64,000 nucleotides of DNA from Nocardioides sp. (GTDB lineage: Bacteria > Actinomycetota > Actinomycetes > Propionibacteriales > Nocardioidaceae): the NCBI GenBank assembly GCA_020636915.1, contig JACJWV010000004.1, positions 204,227 to 268,226 on the forward strand, given 5' to 3'. The first letter of the stretch is position 1. Each line of letters opens with the position of its first letter. A program made the position numbers and the translations under genes. The notes under the pieces were generated by a model, which saw only the letters and a program-made list of their open reading frames with translations, was not told the origin of the DNA and did no database searches. This document shows positions 32,938-40,873 of the stretch, in pieces.

Positions 32938-35900
32938 GTGGGTGGCACAGGGGCGGCGCCCGCCGTGCGGATCGACCTCCTCGGACGCTTCGCCGTCCTC
33001 GTCGACGGTCGGGAGCAGCCGCTCTCCGCCTTCGGCGGCCGCAAGACACGGCTGCTCCTCCGGGTCCTCGCCACACGACGCGGGTCGCCGGTCGACCACG
33101 ACACCCTGAGCAGCGCCCTGTGGGGCGACGATCCGCCGCGCGACCCGTCGGGGAACCTCGGGGTGCTGGTGAACCGCGCCCGGTCCGCCCTCACCGACGG
33201 CGGCCTGATCCGCACCGTTCCCGGGGGCTACCTGCTCGACCAGCGGTGCGCTGTCGACGCGGCCGAGTTCGAGTCCGGGATCCGGCGGGCCCGGCACGAG
33301 CAGGCGAGAGGCGAGCTGGCCGCGGCGCTGGCCGACTACCTCGACGCCCTGGCGTTGTGGGGCAGCCCCCTGCCGGAGGACGCCGACGCTCCGTGGGCCG
33401 ACGGCGTCCGGCAGCACTGGTCGACCCTGCACCGTGCGGCGCGGTTGGAGGGGTCGACCCTGGCCCTCGACCTCGGACAGCCGACGCTGGCGGTCGAGAT
33501 CGCCGCGCCGGCGGTGCGCGAGGACCCGCTCGACGAGGCCGCGTGCATCGCGCTGATGACGGCGCAGGCCGCCGCGGGCCAGAACGCGGCCGCCCTCGCC
33601 TCCTACGACCGGCTGCGGCACGCCCTCGCCGAGGAGCTGGGCGTGGATCCCTCGCCGCCGGTCCGGGCCGCGCACCTGGCGATCCTGACCGGCACCGCAC
33701 GACCCGCGCCGGCGGCGCCGGCCGGACCGCCGGCGACCCGGTTCGCCGGACGCCGCGCGGAGCTGACAGCCGTCCTCGGCGCGCTCGGCTCGGGACGGCG
33801 GGTGGAGGTCCTCGGCGCCGGCGGCTGGGGGAAGTCGCGCTTCCTCGACGAGGTCGCCCTCCGGCTGCCCGAGGAGCTCACCCTGTGCCCGGCTCGGGCG
33901 ACACTCCCGGAGCGGGACGAACCGTGGAGCCTGCTCCGGGCCCTCCTCGGCCCCGTTGCCGCCCGGACGCCCGGTCTCCTCGACCACCTCCCGGAGCGGA
34001 CCCGTGCCGCGGTCGACGGCGTGCTCCAGCCCGGGGGTGGGGCCGGCGCCGACCTCGACCCGAGCGCCCGGCGCGCCCTCGTCGCCGCCGGTCTGGTCGC
34101 GGTCCTGGCCGCCCTCGACCGCCCGGTGCTCGTGCTCGACGACCTGCAGTGGGCCGACGAGGCGAGCGCCGGCGCCCTGGCGGCCGCCCTCGACCGGCGC
34201 CCGGACACCGGGTGCGTGGTCGCGGCCCGACCCGCGGAGGTGAGGGCCGACGGCGGGACGCGCTCCCTGCTGGCCGCGCTCGGCCGCGACCGGCTCCTGG
34301 TCGAGCTCGCCCCGCTCTCGGAGGACGACGTCGCCGAGGTGGCGGGCCCCGTCCTGGCGCCGTCGATCTGCGGATCCGCCGGTGCCACCCCGTTCGAGGT
34401 GATGCAGGTGCTCACCGGCCTCGGCTCCGAAGGCCTGGCGGCTCCCGGTGGCGACGGCACCTGGCGACCGGTGACCGCCGGCGCGACCGACCGTGCCCGT
34501 GACCTCGCGCTGGCTGGGACCCGACAGACCCTCCTCGCGACGGTCGCCGCGCGCCCGGCCCTCGAGCAGCAGGTCGTGCGCCTGCTCGCGCTGCTCGGCC
34601 GGGCCGCTCCGTCCGGGACGCTCGCCGTCGCGGCGAGACGTCCGGCGACCGAGGTCGAGGAGGCACTCGACGCGCTCTGCTCCGCCGGCCTCGTCCGCGC
34701 GACGCCTCGCGGGTGGGCCACCGGACACGACCTGCTCTCCGAGGCCGTCGACGCCGCGCTCCCGACCGCAGAGGCCGCCCGCCTGCACCGAGCGCTGGCG
34801 GCCACGATCGAGGATCCTCCCGAGCGCGCCGCCCACCTGGCAGGGGCCGGCGATCCCGACGCCGCCGCCGCGGCCTATGCCGCGGCGGCCCGGGCCCTGC
34901 TCGAGGCGCGCAGTGCCGGCGACGCCGCGACCCTGGCGACCCGCGGCCTCGCGCTCGCCTCACGCGGCGCCGATCGCGCGGAGCTGCACGACGCCCGCGC
35001 GATGGCCCGGTCGCTCACCGGCGACCTCCCCGGCGCGCGTGACGACCTGCGCACGGCGCTGCGCCTGAGGACCCCGGGGCCGGACCGCGCGAGGCTGATG
35101 GCGCGGCTCGCGATGTCCTACTCCGGCGCGGACGACCCCGAACGGGCGCACGAGCTCAGCGAGCTCGCCCTGGTGGAGGCGGGCGACGACCCCGCCGCAC
35201 GGGCGGTCGCCCTCGAGGTCGCCTCCATCCTCGACGTCAACCGGGGCGACGACGACCGGGCCCGCTCGCGGTCCGAGGAGGCCCGGTCGCTCTACGCGGA
35301 GCTGGGCGATGCCGTCGGCACCGCACGGATCCTCGACGCTCGAGCCATGGCGACGTTCCTCTCCGGCGACATCCGCACCGCCGAGCGGCTCTTCGACCAC
35401 GTCGCCGGCGTCTTCGAGGACTGCGGGGACCTGTTCCGCGAGCTGACGCCCCGCTCGACCCAGGGCCACGCCCTGGTCTTCCTCGGCCGGCCGGCCGACG
35501 GTCTGGCCGCGGCCACGTCCTCGCTCGAGCTGGCGCGCGAGCTGTCCCACCCCGAGGGCGAGACCTACGCGCTCTGGCACCGGTCAGAGGCGCTCGCCGC
35601 CCTCGGTGACCCGACGCGGGCCCGGGCCGACGCGGAGGAGGCACTCGCCATCGCCGAGCAGATCGGCCACCGGGGGTGGACCGCCACCAGCTTCCGGGCG
35701 CTCGGGATCGCGCACCTCGCAGCCGACGACGTCGCCCGCGCCCACGAGGCCTTCGAGCGCTCGCTCGCGCACGCCGACGGGCTGGACCTCTTCCGTTCCT
35801 GGGCGGCCGCCCGCCTGGCGATCTGCGAGGTCCGGCGCGGCGAGCTCGACGCCGCTCGAGGTCACGTCGCGGCGGCCCGCAGCTGCGGACCGGGGCTGGC

Positions 35901-36045
35901 ACGCTACGAGGCCCGGTGGGCGGAGGCGGAGCTGGCGGCGGCCTCCGGGAGGGACCCGGCGCCGCTGGTCGCGAGGGCGGTCGTCGACGCCGAGCGAGGC
36001 GGACATCTCGCGAGCGCCGCCTGCCTCCGGGCGGTCCTCGCCTGA
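32938..36045 (+). CDS. BTAD/SARP-type regulator with AAA ATPase and TPR domains
   Basis: A 1035-residue regulator. Residues 8-100 form an OmpR-type winged helix (IDLLGRFAVLVDGREQPL, RGSPVDHDTLSSALWGDD, ARSALTDGGLIRTVPGGYLL), followed by the BTAD helical domain (105-255). An AAA_16-type ATPase follows with Walker A GAGGWGKS near 300 and Walker B VLVLDDLQWADE near 400. From about 640 to the end there are TPR-like Ala-rich repeats. No LuxR-type C-terminal HTH is present. GTG 32938 starts it. It lies divergent from the cupin/SnoaL pair, its likely target. Confidence 0.87.
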   Translation: MGGTGAAPAVRIDLLGRFAVLVDGREQPLSAFGGRKTRLLLRVLATRRGSPVDHDTLSSALWGDDPPRDPSGNLGVLVNRARSALTDGGLIRTVPGGYLLDQRCAVDAAEFESGIRRARHEQARGELAAALADYLDALALWGSPLPEDADAPWADGVRQHWSTLHRAARLEGSTLALDLGQPTLAVEIAAPAVREDPLDEAACIALMTAQAAAGQNAAALASYDRLRHALAEELGVDPSPPVRAAHLAILTGTARPAPAAPAGPPATRFAGRRAELTAVLGALGSGRRVEVLGAGGWGKSRFLDEVALRLPEELTLCPARATLPERDEPWSLLRALLGPVAARTPGLLDHLPERTRAAVDGVLQPGGGAGADLDPSARRALVAAGLVAVLAALDRPVLVLDDLQWADEASAGALAAALDRRPDTGCVVAARPAEVRADGGTRSLLAALGRDRLLVELAPLSEDDVAEVAGPVLAPSICGSAGATPFEVMQVLTGLGSEGLAAPGGDGTWRPVTAGATDRARDLALAGTRQTLLATVAARPALEQQVVRLLALLGRAAPSGTLAVAARRPATEVEEALDALCSAGLVRATPRGWATGHDLLSEAVDAALPTAEAARLHRALAATIEDPPERAAHLAGAGDPDAAAAAYAAAARALLEARSAGDAATLATRGLALASRGADRAELHDARAMARSLTGDLPGARDDLRTALRLRTPGPDRARLMARLAMSYSGADDPERAHELSELALVEAGDDPAARAVALEVASILDVNRGDDDRARSRSEEARSLYAELGDAVGTARILDARAMATFLSGDIRTAERLFDHVAGVFEDCGDLFRELTPRSTQGHALVFLGRPADGLAAATSSLELARELSHPEGETYALWHRSEALAALGDPTRARADAEEALAIAEQIGHRGWTATSFRALGIAHLAADDVARAHEAFERSLAHADGLDLFRSWAAARLAICEVRRGELDAARGHVAAARSCGPGLARYEARWAEAELAAASGRDPAPLVARAVVDAERGGHLASAACLRAVLA

Positions 36046-36105
36046 CCGATCGCGTCTTCCTGTGGAAGAGCGCCCGGAGGGGGCGACAGCGGGTAGGTCC
36101 CCTGC

Positions 36106-36849
36106 ATGAGACACCGTCGCCTCCGGCCCGGTCTGCACGTCGTCCGCCGCGACGACCACCACGTCCAGGTGGGGGTCGACCCGCCATGGCGGGTGGTGGC
36201 GCCAGACGAGCCCGAGGTACGCCGGCTGCTGGACGAGCTGACCGCCGGTCGGTCGGTCGCGCCGGCGTCGCCGGCGGCGCACCGCACGCTGCTCGCGCTC
36301 GACCGTGCCGGGATGCTCGTCGACGCCTCGGCCGCGGCCGAGGAGCGCCGCCGCACGGTCCGGGTGCAGGCGGGCCCCGAGGCACGCGACGAGGTCGTCC
36401 GCGTGGTGCGCAGCGCCGGCTGCGAGCCGGCCGCCGACGGCGCGGTGGCGCTCGTGGTGGTCGCGGGCGAGGTGCCGCGACCCGATGTCGACAGCCACCT
36501 GCGCGAGGGGCGCGCGCACCTCCCGCTCGCGGCCGGGCCGCGGGGGTGGACGATCGGGCCCTTCGTGGTGCCCGGCGCCAGCGCCTGCCTGCGGTGCGTG
36601 GACGCCCACCGAGGCGAGCACGACCCGCGACGCGCGCTGGTCGTCGACCAGCTCGCCGGGCTGCCGTCGGCGCCGGACGACCCCGTCCTCGCCGCGCTCG
36701 CCCTGGCCTGGGCCGTGCGCGACGTCCGGACCCACCTCGACGGCGGGGTCCCGTCCACCTGGTGCGCGACCGTGGAGCTCGGACCGGAGCTGCGACCGCT
36801 GCGACGGGCCTGGGCGCGGCACCCCTACTGCGGCTGCAGCTGGGCCTGA
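36106..36849 (+). CDS. TOMM leader-peptide-binding-like protein (cyclodehydratase C-domain family), Rv3196-like
   Basis: A 247-residue protein resembling the ThiF-like/E1-like leader-binding partner of azoline-forming YcaO enzymes. The zinc-binding cysteines are visible: CLRCVDAHR (about residue 162) and HPYCGCSW at the extreme C-terminus; FVVPGASACLRC is typical. No YcaO, dehydrogenase or precursor peptide gene is in the window. The ancestral position near whiB7 and uvrD2 is shared with mycobacteria (Rv3196), so it likely has a housekeeping role. ATG 36106 lies 61 bases after the BTAD gene. Confidence 0.7.
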   Translation: MRHRRLRPGLHVVRRDDHHVQVGVDPPWRVVAPDEPEVRRLLDELTAGRSVAPASPAAHRTLLALDRAGMLVDASAAAEERRRTVRVQAGPEARDEVVRVVRSAGCEPAADGAVALVVVAGEVPRPDVDSHLREGRAHLPLAAGPRGWTIGPFVVPGASACLRCVDAHRGEHDPRRALVVDQLAGLPSAPDDPVLAALALAWAVRDVRTHLDGGVPSTWCATVELGPELRPLRRAWARHPYCGCSWA

Positions 36850-36853
36850 GCCC

Positions 36854-36908
36854 TCACCAGCGCCGTCACCAGCGCCGTCACCAGCGCCGTCACCAGCGCC
36901 GTCACCAG
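36854..36908. repeat. 12-base minisatellite, five copies of TCACCAG with period 12
   Basis: The unit TCACCAGCGCCG is repeated four times exactly from 36854, and a fifth TCACCAG ends at 36908. The repeat fills the gap between the TOMM-like gene and the zinc-ribbon gene and includes the latter's stop codon. In the zinc-ribbon frame each unit reads Trp-stop, so the stop codon is present five times in frame. Confidence 0.92.
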
Positions 36909-37063
36909 AACTCGGAGTCGAGCTTGCCCTCCATCGCGCGCAGGTGGGTGCGGGAGCACTCGTCGCAGTAGGTCTTCCGGCGACCGTTCTCCACCGACAC
37001 CGTCCAGCTCAGGGTCGCGGCCTCGTCGGCCTCGGTGCGTCCGCAGAAGTCGCAGGTGGACAT
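36902..37063 (-). CDS. Small four-cysteine zinc-finger protein
   Basis: A 53-residue protein: MSTCDFCGRTEADEA at the N-terminus and TYCDECSRTHLRAMEGKL near the C-terminus provide two CxxC pairs for one zinc, with TLSWTVSVENGRRK between. It ends DSEFW within the 12-base repeat. It has an intact frame and typical third-position GC use. It is convergent with the TOMM-like gene. The family is unknown to me by name; a nucleic-acid or protein-binding zinc ribbon is likely. Confidence 0.75.
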   Translation of the reverse strand: MSTCDFCGRTEADEAATLSWTVSVENGRRKTYCDECSRTHLRAMEGKLDSEFW

Positions 37064-37088
37064 GGCGCCAATCTAGCCCGGACGTGCG

Positions 37089-37125
37089 GAGGGGCCCGGT
37101 ACGACGACGTCGTACCGGGCCCCTC
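37089..37125. terminator. Terminator hairpin downstream of the small-protein genes
   Basis: GAGGGGCCCGGTACGAC (37089-37105) pairs perfectly with GTCGTACCGGGCCCCTC (37109-37125) around a 3-base loop. On the minus strand it terminates the whiB7/small-protein unit. Confidence 0.85.
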
Positions 37126-37163
37126 GTCAAGACACCCGCGATCAGGTCATCCCTGAGGTGTCG

Positions 37164-37361
37164 TCACAGCGCTCGGGCGAGAGCCAGTCGAGCCTGCTGG
37201 GCTGCCTGCTCGGCCTTGCGGCTCAGCCGGCGGGCGCGGGCCATCTGGGCTCCACGCCGGAGCTGCTGCGCCTCTCCCAGGCGCGCGGACATTTGTGCGC
37301 GGGCCAGGTTCTCGTGCATGAGATTCATGAGCTTGCGTCCGTTCTCGAAGGTCGTGTTCAT
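37164..37361 (-). CDS. Small Arg/Ala-rich protein, paralogue A
   Basis: Up to 65 residues from ATG 37361, or 54 from ATG 37328 (MNLMHENLARAQ), where it aligns end to end with paralogue B. The sequence is strongly helical and basic, with NLARAQMSARLGEAQQ and AEQAAQQARLALARAL; it should form one amphipathic helix pair or coiled coil. There are no cysteines and no signal sequence. It is the last gene after whiB7 before a terminator. I have seen similar small proteins in actinobacteria, but know no function. Confidence 0.75.
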   Translation of the reverse strand: MNTTFENGRKLMNLMHENLARAQMSARLGEAQQLRRGAQMARARRLSRKAEQAAQQARLALARAL

Positions 37362-37398
37362 CGGTGTGTGTCGTGCTTTCTGGTGTTCGGCGGCGCGC

Positions 37399-37563
37399 TC
37401 AGAGCGACCGGGCGAGGGCGAGCCGGGCCTGCTGGGCGAGCTGCTCGGCGCGGCGGCCGGAGCGGAGCGCGCGGGTCAGCTGGCGACCCGGTCGGCACTG
37501 CTGTGCCTCACCCAGGCGGGCGCTCACCTGAGCGCGGGCCAGGTTCTCGTGGCTGAGGTTCAT
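37399..37563 (-). CDS. Small Arg/Ala-rich protein, paralogue B
   Basis: A 54-residue protein from ATG 37561-37563, preceded by AAAGGA. It shares MNL-HENLARAQ-SARLGEAQQ and RRAEQ-AQQARLALAR-L with paralogue A, about 70 per cent identity by eye, and has one cysteine (QQCRPG). The 3' flanks differ, so it is an older tandem duplication. It is transcribed in the direction of whiB7, 68 bases downstream of it, so it may share its antibiotic-responsive promoter. Confidence 0.78.
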   Translation of the reverse strand: MNLSHENLARAQVSARLGEAQQCRPGRQLTRALRSGRRAEQLAQQARLALARSL

Positions 37564-37631
37564 CTCGGTGTCCTTTGACGTCGTTGTCGAAGTGAGGTGA
37601 TGGATGGGCTGGTGGTGCGGGACGCTGCCGG

Positions 37632-37970
37632 TCAGGCGGCGACTTCGTTCTTGCGGGGCCGGCCGCGGGGCCGCTTGCGCGGGATCACCGCGCCCTGGAG
37701 GAAGAGCTGGCCTCCCCAGACGCCCCACGGCTCGCGGCGCTCGAGGGCACCGTCGAGGCAGAGGCTCCGGACCGGGCAGTCCGAGCAGAGCGCCTTGGCG
37801 ACCTCGACGTCGGCCGGGGACTCGGCGAACCACAGCTCGGGGTTGTTGACCCGGCAGGGCAGCAGCTCGTCGTCGACCTGGTTGGCCTGGTCGTGCAGCT
37901 GACCCAGGCTGAGCGGGAGCTGCCCCGACACCGGCAGGGCCTCAGTACGGACGAGTTCACTGATGGTCAT
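37632..37970 (-). CDS. whiB7: WhiB-family iron-sulfur regulator WhiB7
   Basis: A 112-residue redox-responsive partner of the primary sigma factor, controlling intrinsic antibiotic resistance in actinobacteria. The [4Fe-4S] ligands are visible as one Cys at LPCRVN and CSDCPVRSLC; GVWGG is the WhiB turn; the C-terminal RKRPRGRPRKN is the AT-hook specific to WhiB7. ATG 37970 follows a strong AAGGAGGTGAAAC. The long 5' leader contains a promoter with an A/T-rich WhiB7-like site, an upstream ORF and an intrinsic terminator. Confidence 0.95.
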   Translation of the reverse strand: MTISELVRTEALPVSGQLPLSLGQLHDQANQVDDELLPCRVNNPELWFAESPADVEVAKALCSDCPVRSLCLDGALERREPWGVWGGQLFLQGAVIPRKRPRGRPRKNEVAA

Positions 37971-38030
37971 GTTTCACCTCCTTCTTCTGACCTGATCGCG
38001 TTGGGTGGTGCGGTTCGTGGCCGGAGAAAC

Positions 38031-38067
38031 GAAAAGGCCGCGGATCCCGGTTCGGGATCCGCGGCCT
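38031..38067 (-). terminator. Intrinsic attenuator in the whiB7 leader
   Basis: On the minus strand a perfect 15-base stem (AGGCCGCGGATCCCG and its complement, 38035-38067) with a 3-base loop is followed by TTTTCGTTTC. It lies between the upstream ORF and whiB7, 61 bases before the whiB7 start, the layout of the ribosome-controlled attenuators known for mycobacterial whiB7. Confidence 0.88.
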
Positions 38068-38092
38068 GGAGGCTGCCGATGGCTGTTGGGTG

Positions 38093-38317
38093 TCAACAGG
38101 TCGGTGGTCTCCAGGCACTGGTCCCCGGGAAGTAGGACTGAGCGAGGCCCATGTCTCCCTTGGTGGCGCCCGTGGCGGCCGCGACGATGCCGTCGCGCTC
38201 GCGCACGACGGTCGCCGTGCGGGCGTCCGTGGTCGGGCGGAAGGCGTGGCCGCCGGAAATGGGCATGCCGAAGCTCGACGGGGTCTTGACCGTCGTGCAG
38301 ATCGCGATGCTGTTCAT
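38093..38317 (-). CDS. Upstream ORF in the whiB7 leader (74 codons)
   Basis: The frame starts at ATG 38317 with a strong AAGGAGGTGG ribosome-binding site and encodes MNSIAICTTVKTPSSFGMPI and onward, ending SAWRPPTC, 26 bases before the attenuator stem. A small hairpin (CTGTTG/CAACAG, 38083-38099) covers its stop codon. Known whiB7 leaders of mycobacteria and Streptomyces contain shorter upstream ORFs, whose translation controls termination; the same role is inferred. The peptide has no recognised domain. Confidence 0.7.
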   Translation of the reverse strand: MNSIAICTTVKTPSSFGMPISGGHAFRPTTDARTATVVRERDGIVAAATGATKGDMGLAQSYFPGTSAWRPPTC

Positions 38318-38392
38318 GGGGCCACCTCCTTCGGTGTCTCGGGCGCCGATCCCTGCCAAGGATCGTGGTGCGCTGTGGTGCTTGACGGGAAA

Positions 38393-38427
38393 CTTATCGC
38401 CCGTCGCGTGTAATGGGCAAACGATTT
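38393..38427 (-). promoter_or_regulatory. whiB7 promoter with A/T-rich WhiB7-type upstream site
   Basis: On the minus strand TTGCCC (38415-38420) and GATAAG (38393-38398) are 16 bases apart. Directly upstream of the -35 is AAATCG (38422-38427) in an A/T-rich stretch (GCCACTAAATCG), as bound by the WhiB7 AT-hook in autoregulated promoters. The leader would be about 415 bases. The 38318-38472 interval also includes the 3' flank of uvrD2. Confidence 0.65.
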
Positions 38428-38472
38428 AGTGGCTATTTCGCGAATTTTTTTCGCCGGGCCGCTCCGCGCCGG

Positions 38473-40524
38473 TCAGCCGACCAGTCCGAGCACGTCCTCG
38501 CCGTAGCGTTCGAGCTTCGAGCGGCCGATGCCGCTGATCCGCAGCAGCGCCTCCGGCGTGCGCGGCTTCTGCTCCGCGATCAGCTGCAGGGTCGCGTCGG
38601 TGAACACGACGAACGCCGGCACGCTCTCCTCCCCCGCGCGCTCCTTGCGCCACTCGCGCAGGCGGTCGAAGAGCTCCTCGTCGTAGGACGCCGGGCAGTC
38701 CGCGCAGCGGCCACGCTTCTTCTCCGCGCCGGTGGACAGCGGGCGGCCGCACTCGCGGCACCCGGCGACCTTGCGGTGGCGCGGCTGGTCGCGCTGGGCC
38801 CGGGCCTCGTCGGGGAGCAATGGGTCGAGGAACCGGGACGGCTTGCGGGACGCACGGCCACCGGGGTTGCGCGCGAGCGACCACGACAGGTGCAGCTCGA
38901 CGCGGGCCCGGGTCATGCCGACGTAGAGCAGCCGCCGCTCCTCCTCGATCGCGGCCGGGGTCTCGGCGTAGGTGATCGGGAGCGTGCCGTCCTGCAGCCC
39001 GCACAGGAACACCGCGTCCCACTCCAGCCCCTTGGCGGCGTGGAACGTGGCGAGGGTGACCCCGTCGGCGACCGGGGCGTGCTGCTCGGCGGCCCGCCGG
39101 TCGAGGTCGTCGACGAACGCGTTGAGGTCGCTGCCACCCGGGTCGTGGGCGCGGCCGGCGGCGAACTCGGCCGCCTGGTCGACCAGGGCCTGCCAGGACT
39201 CCCAGCGGTCCCGGGTCTGGCCCCGGGCCGTCGGCGCCTGCGGCGTCCAGCCCATGCCCGCGAGTGTCGCCCGGACGGCGTCGACCCAGTCGTCGGCCGC
39301 CCCGGCCTCGCCCGACCGGGCGGCACCGCGCAACCGCGTGACGGCCTCGCGGACCTCGGGACGCTCGAAGAACCGCGCCGCGCCGCGGACGACGTAGGGC
39401 AGGGCCCGGGCGGCCAGCGCCTCCTCGAACGCCTCGGACTGCGCGTTGATGCGGAACAGGATCGCGACCTCGCCCAGCGACCGCCCGGCGTCACGCATCC
39501 GCAGCACCTGGGCCGCCACCGCCTCGGCCTCGGCCACCTCGTCGGGGCGCGGGGTGTAGCTCACGCCGGGCCCGGACGGTCGCTGGGCCCGCAGCTGGAC
39601 GCCCTGGCTGGACGAGCCCGCGAGCAGGGTGTTGGCGGCGTCGACCACCTCGGGGGTCGACCGGTAGTTGCGGACCAGCTCGACGGAGGTGGTGCCGGGG
39701 TGCTTCTGCGGGAAGTCACGCAGGTACGCCGCGTTGGCGCCGGCGAAGGAGTAGATCGTCTGGGCGGGGTCGCCGACCACGCACAGCTCGTCGCGACCGC
39801 CGAGCCACAGGTCGAGGAGGGCGGACTGGAGCGGGGAGACGTCCTGGAACTCGTCGACGACGAACCACTTGTACTGACGGCGCACCTGCGCGGCGACCCG
39901 CTCGTCCTCGGCGAGCATCCCGGCGGTCAGCAGCAGCACGTCCTCCATGTCCATCCGCCCCTGCCCGCGCTTGACCTCCTCGTAGCTGCCGAAGACCCGG
40001 CCGACGGTCTCCGGGTCCTGGCCGGAGACGCTCCGCCCCCGAGCAGCCGCGATGCGGGCGTAGTCGTCGGGGTGGATGTTGCTGACCTTGGCCCACTCGA
40101 CCTCCGACGCGAGGTCGCGCAGCAGGGCCTGGTCGGCCCGCAGCCGGTGCCGCCGGGCGGCCGAGGCGAGCAGGCCGATCTTGGACTCGGTCAGCGTCGG
40201 GAGCTCCGTGCCGTGCACGTGGGGCCAGAAGTAGCGCAGCTGGCGCAGCGCGGCGGAGTGGAACGTGCGGGCCTGGACACCGGGGGCGCCCAGGGCCCGC
40301 AGCCGTCCGCGCATCTCGCCGGCCGCCCGCGTGGTGAAGGTCACCGCGAGCACCTCGGTCGAGGCGTAGACACCCGACGCGACGCCGTACGCGATCCGGT
40401 GCGTGATCGCCCGGGTCTTGCCCGTGCCGGCCCCGGCGAGCACGCGGACCGGCCCCCGCAGCGCCTCGGCGACCCGGCGCTGCTCCGGGTCGAGCGCGGC
40501 GAGCAGGTCCTCGGGAGGCGGCAT
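38473..40524 (-). CDS. uvrD2: ATP-dependent DNA helicase UvrD2
   Basis: A 683-residue superfamily 1A 3'-5' helicase. Walker A GAGTGKTRAIT (residue 31), VDEFQDVSPLQ (motif II), GDPAQTIYSFAG (III), VELVRNYRST (IV), TFHAAKGLEWDAVFL (V) and LYVGMTRARVEL (VI) are all present. The C-terminus has a four-Cys motif (CRECGRPLS and CADC) linked to an HRDC domain ending SGIGRSKLERYGEDVLGL, as in mycobacterial UvrD2. ATG 40524 (MPPPEDLLAALD) is chosen. It lies divergent from mrx1. Confidence 0.95.
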   Translation of the reverse strand: MPPPEDLLAALDPEQRRVAEALRGPVRVLAGAGTGKTRAITHRIAYGVASGVYASTEVLAVTFTTRAAGEMRGRLRALGAPGVQARTFHSAALRQLRYFWPHVHGTELPTLTESKIGLLASAARRHRLRADQALLRDLASEVEWAKVSNIHPDDYARIAAARGRSVSGQDPETVGRVFGSYEEVKRGQGRMDMEDVLLLTAGMLAEDERVAAQVRRQYKWFVVDEFQDVSPLQSALLDLWLGGRDELCVVGDPAQTIYSFAGANAAYLRDFPQKHPGTTSVELVRNYRSTPEVVDAANTLLAGSSSQGVQLRAQRPSGPGVSYTPRPDEVAEAEAVAAQVLRMRDAGRSLGEVAILFRINAQSEAFEEALAARALPYVVRGAARFFERPEVREAVTRLRGAARSGEAGAADDWVDAVRATLAGMGWTPQAPTARGQTRDRWESWQALVDQAAEFAAGRAHDPGGSDLNAFVDDLDRRAAEQHAPVADGVTLATFHAAKGLEWDAVFLCGLQDGTLPITYAETPAAIEEERRLLYVGMTRARVELHLSWSLARNPGGRASRKPSRFLDPLLPDEARAQRDQPRHRKVAGCRECGRPLSTGAEKKRGRCADCPASYDEELFDRLREWRKERAGEESVPAFVVFTDATLQLIAEQKPRTPEALLRISGIGRSKLERYGEDVLGLVG

Positions 40525-40604
40525 GCGGGGGAACAACTCCTGGCGACGGATGGTTCGGTCCGGTGGACGACCCACACCCTAGACGTCGGAGGCGACAGTC
40601 CCAG

Positions 40605-40856
40605 ATGAGCAGCACCTTCACCATGTACACCACTCCCTGGTGCGGCTACTGCCACCGGCTCAAGAGCCAGCTGGACCGTGAGGGCATCGCCTACGACATC
40701 GTCGACATCGAGCAGGACCCGACGGCCGCGGAGATCGTCGAGTCGGCGAACAACGGCAACCAGACCGTCCCCACGCTCGTCTTCACCGACGGCACGGCCC
40801 AGACCAACCCCTCGATCGCCCAGGTCAGGGAGAAGCTCGCCGCGCTGGCGAGCTGA
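40605..40856 (+). CDS. mrx1: Mycoredoxin (glutaredoxin-like)
   Basis: An 83-residue thioredoxin-fold protein with WCGYC at residues 12-16 and TVPTLVF around the cis-proline. Mycoredoxin-1 reduces mycothiol mixed disulfides. It retains the actinobacterial position between uvrD2 and nudC. ATG 40605 gives the standard N-terminus SSTFTMYTTPWCGYC. Confidence 0.93.
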   Translation: MSSTFTMYTTPWCGYCHRLKSQLDREGIAYDIVDIEQDPTAAEIVESANNGNQTVPTLVFTDGTAQTNPSIAQVREKLAALAS

Positions 40857-40873
40857 GTCACCTCACCGCAGGG

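Noticed and set aside
36854..36908. CRISPR array
   Set aside because: Units are 12 bases with no unique spacers, and no cas gene is in the window.
36106..37563. A ribosomal natural-product (TOMM) cluster with the small proteins as precursors
   Set aside because: No YcaO or maturation genes; the small proteins lack a Cys/Ser/Thr-rich core; the locus is conserved in organisms not making such products.
37399..37833. A 144-residue version of the second small protein
   Set aside because: The extension overlaps whiB7 antisense-free in another frame, has no start signal and no similarity to paralogue A; ATG 37563 has a ribosome-binding site.
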